Of a DNA stretch of 64,000 nt, positions 63,875-64,000 are shown in pieces. The DNA is from Clostridium sp. (GTDB lineage: Bacteria; Bacillota; Clostridia; Clostridiales; Clostridiaceae), in NCBI RefSeq assembly GCF_021372645.1, contig NZ_JAJFUC010000042.1, forward strand, positions 21,581 to 85,580, read 5' to 3'. Position numbers and translations under genes: made by a program. Each line of letters opens with the position of its first letter. The first letter of the stretch is position 1. The notes beneath the pieces were generated by a model. That model worked only from the letters and a program-made list of their open reading frames with translations. It did no database searches and was not told where the DNA came from.

Positions 63875-64000
63875 AGAAAGGAGGTGATCCAGCCGCAGGT
63901 TCTCCTACGGCTACCTTGTTACGACTTCACCCCAATCGCTGACCCTACCTTAGGTCGCTGCCCCGCTTACGCGTTAGCTCACGAACTTTGGGTATTGCCA
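63875..64000 (-). rRNA. rrs: 16S ribosomal RNA, 3' end (runs off window)
   Basis: The 3' terminal 126 nt: anti-Shine-Dalgarno end GGATCACCTCCTTTCT, preceded by GTAGCCGTAGGAGAACCTGC and GAAGTCGTAACAAGGTAGCC as expected. Transcribed right to left, followed by tRNA-Ala and then a terminator. Confidence 0.98.

Overview
The window is AT-rich low-GC Firmicute chromosome and reads as Clostridium sensu stricto. Supporting signs are the rapZ-yvcK-whiA cluster, clostridial AbrB, split transketolase, DUF1836, the YdcC/GerS-like protein, clostridial small proteins and a Firmicute LexA box. Gene style and repeats suggest the C. beijerinckii group, but that is an impression, not a measurement. The first 45.5 kb is coded entirely on the minus strand; the rest is mixed.

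Layout. 1-6.3 kb: 5' part of dnaE, a Dabb protein, then whiA, yvcK, rapZ and murB. 6.5-11.8 kb: a cell-elongation set (FHA protein, FtsW/RodA-type polymerase, class B PBP) followed by uvrC. 12-17 kb: uvrB-uvrA behind a sigma-A promoter and a LexA box. 17.2-21.6 kb: ftsE-ftsX-ctp-PDZ protein (MinJ-like context). 21.9-31 kb: YitT protein, split transketolase, mazE-mazF, YdcC/GerS-like protein, nnr, acpS, an SsbB-like SSB and YihY; a likely small RNA gene lies near 29.3 kb. 31.3-38.5 kb: a complete dltD-X-A-B-C operon plus a second, downstream dltD-X-B module without dltA and dltC. 38.8-42.2 kb: three enzymes of diacetamido-uronic acid sugar-nucleotide synthesis. 42.4-64 kb: a nuclease-helicase fusion, abrB with two promoters and a Spo0A box, rsmI, trmN6-like, an NlpC/P60 hydrolase, tRNA-Pro, ung, sir2, cinA, a ROK kinase, an EF-G-like GTPase, a GT-C-like membrane protein, VanZ, an orphan 5S-tRNA-Phe unit, and a 16S-tRNA-Ala unit that ends in a terminator without 23S.

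How the genes connect. Much of the window concerns the envelope: murB, FtsW/PBP/FHA, FtsEX with a Ctp protease, NlpC/P60, D-alanylation of teichoic acid, amino-sugar synthesis. AcpS can activate DltC. UvrA, UvrB, UvrC, Ung and the DinG-type helicase form a repair theme.

The most interesting points are: (1) the duplicated dlt transfer module, with two unannotated 46-residue DltX microproteins and a short scar of a deleted dltA; (2) the orphan rRNA units; (3) three dispersed repeat families (called A, B and C here) filling most intergenic gaps, mainly at gene 3' ends; (4) a promoter-terminator pair around an approximately 90-nt non-coding transcript.
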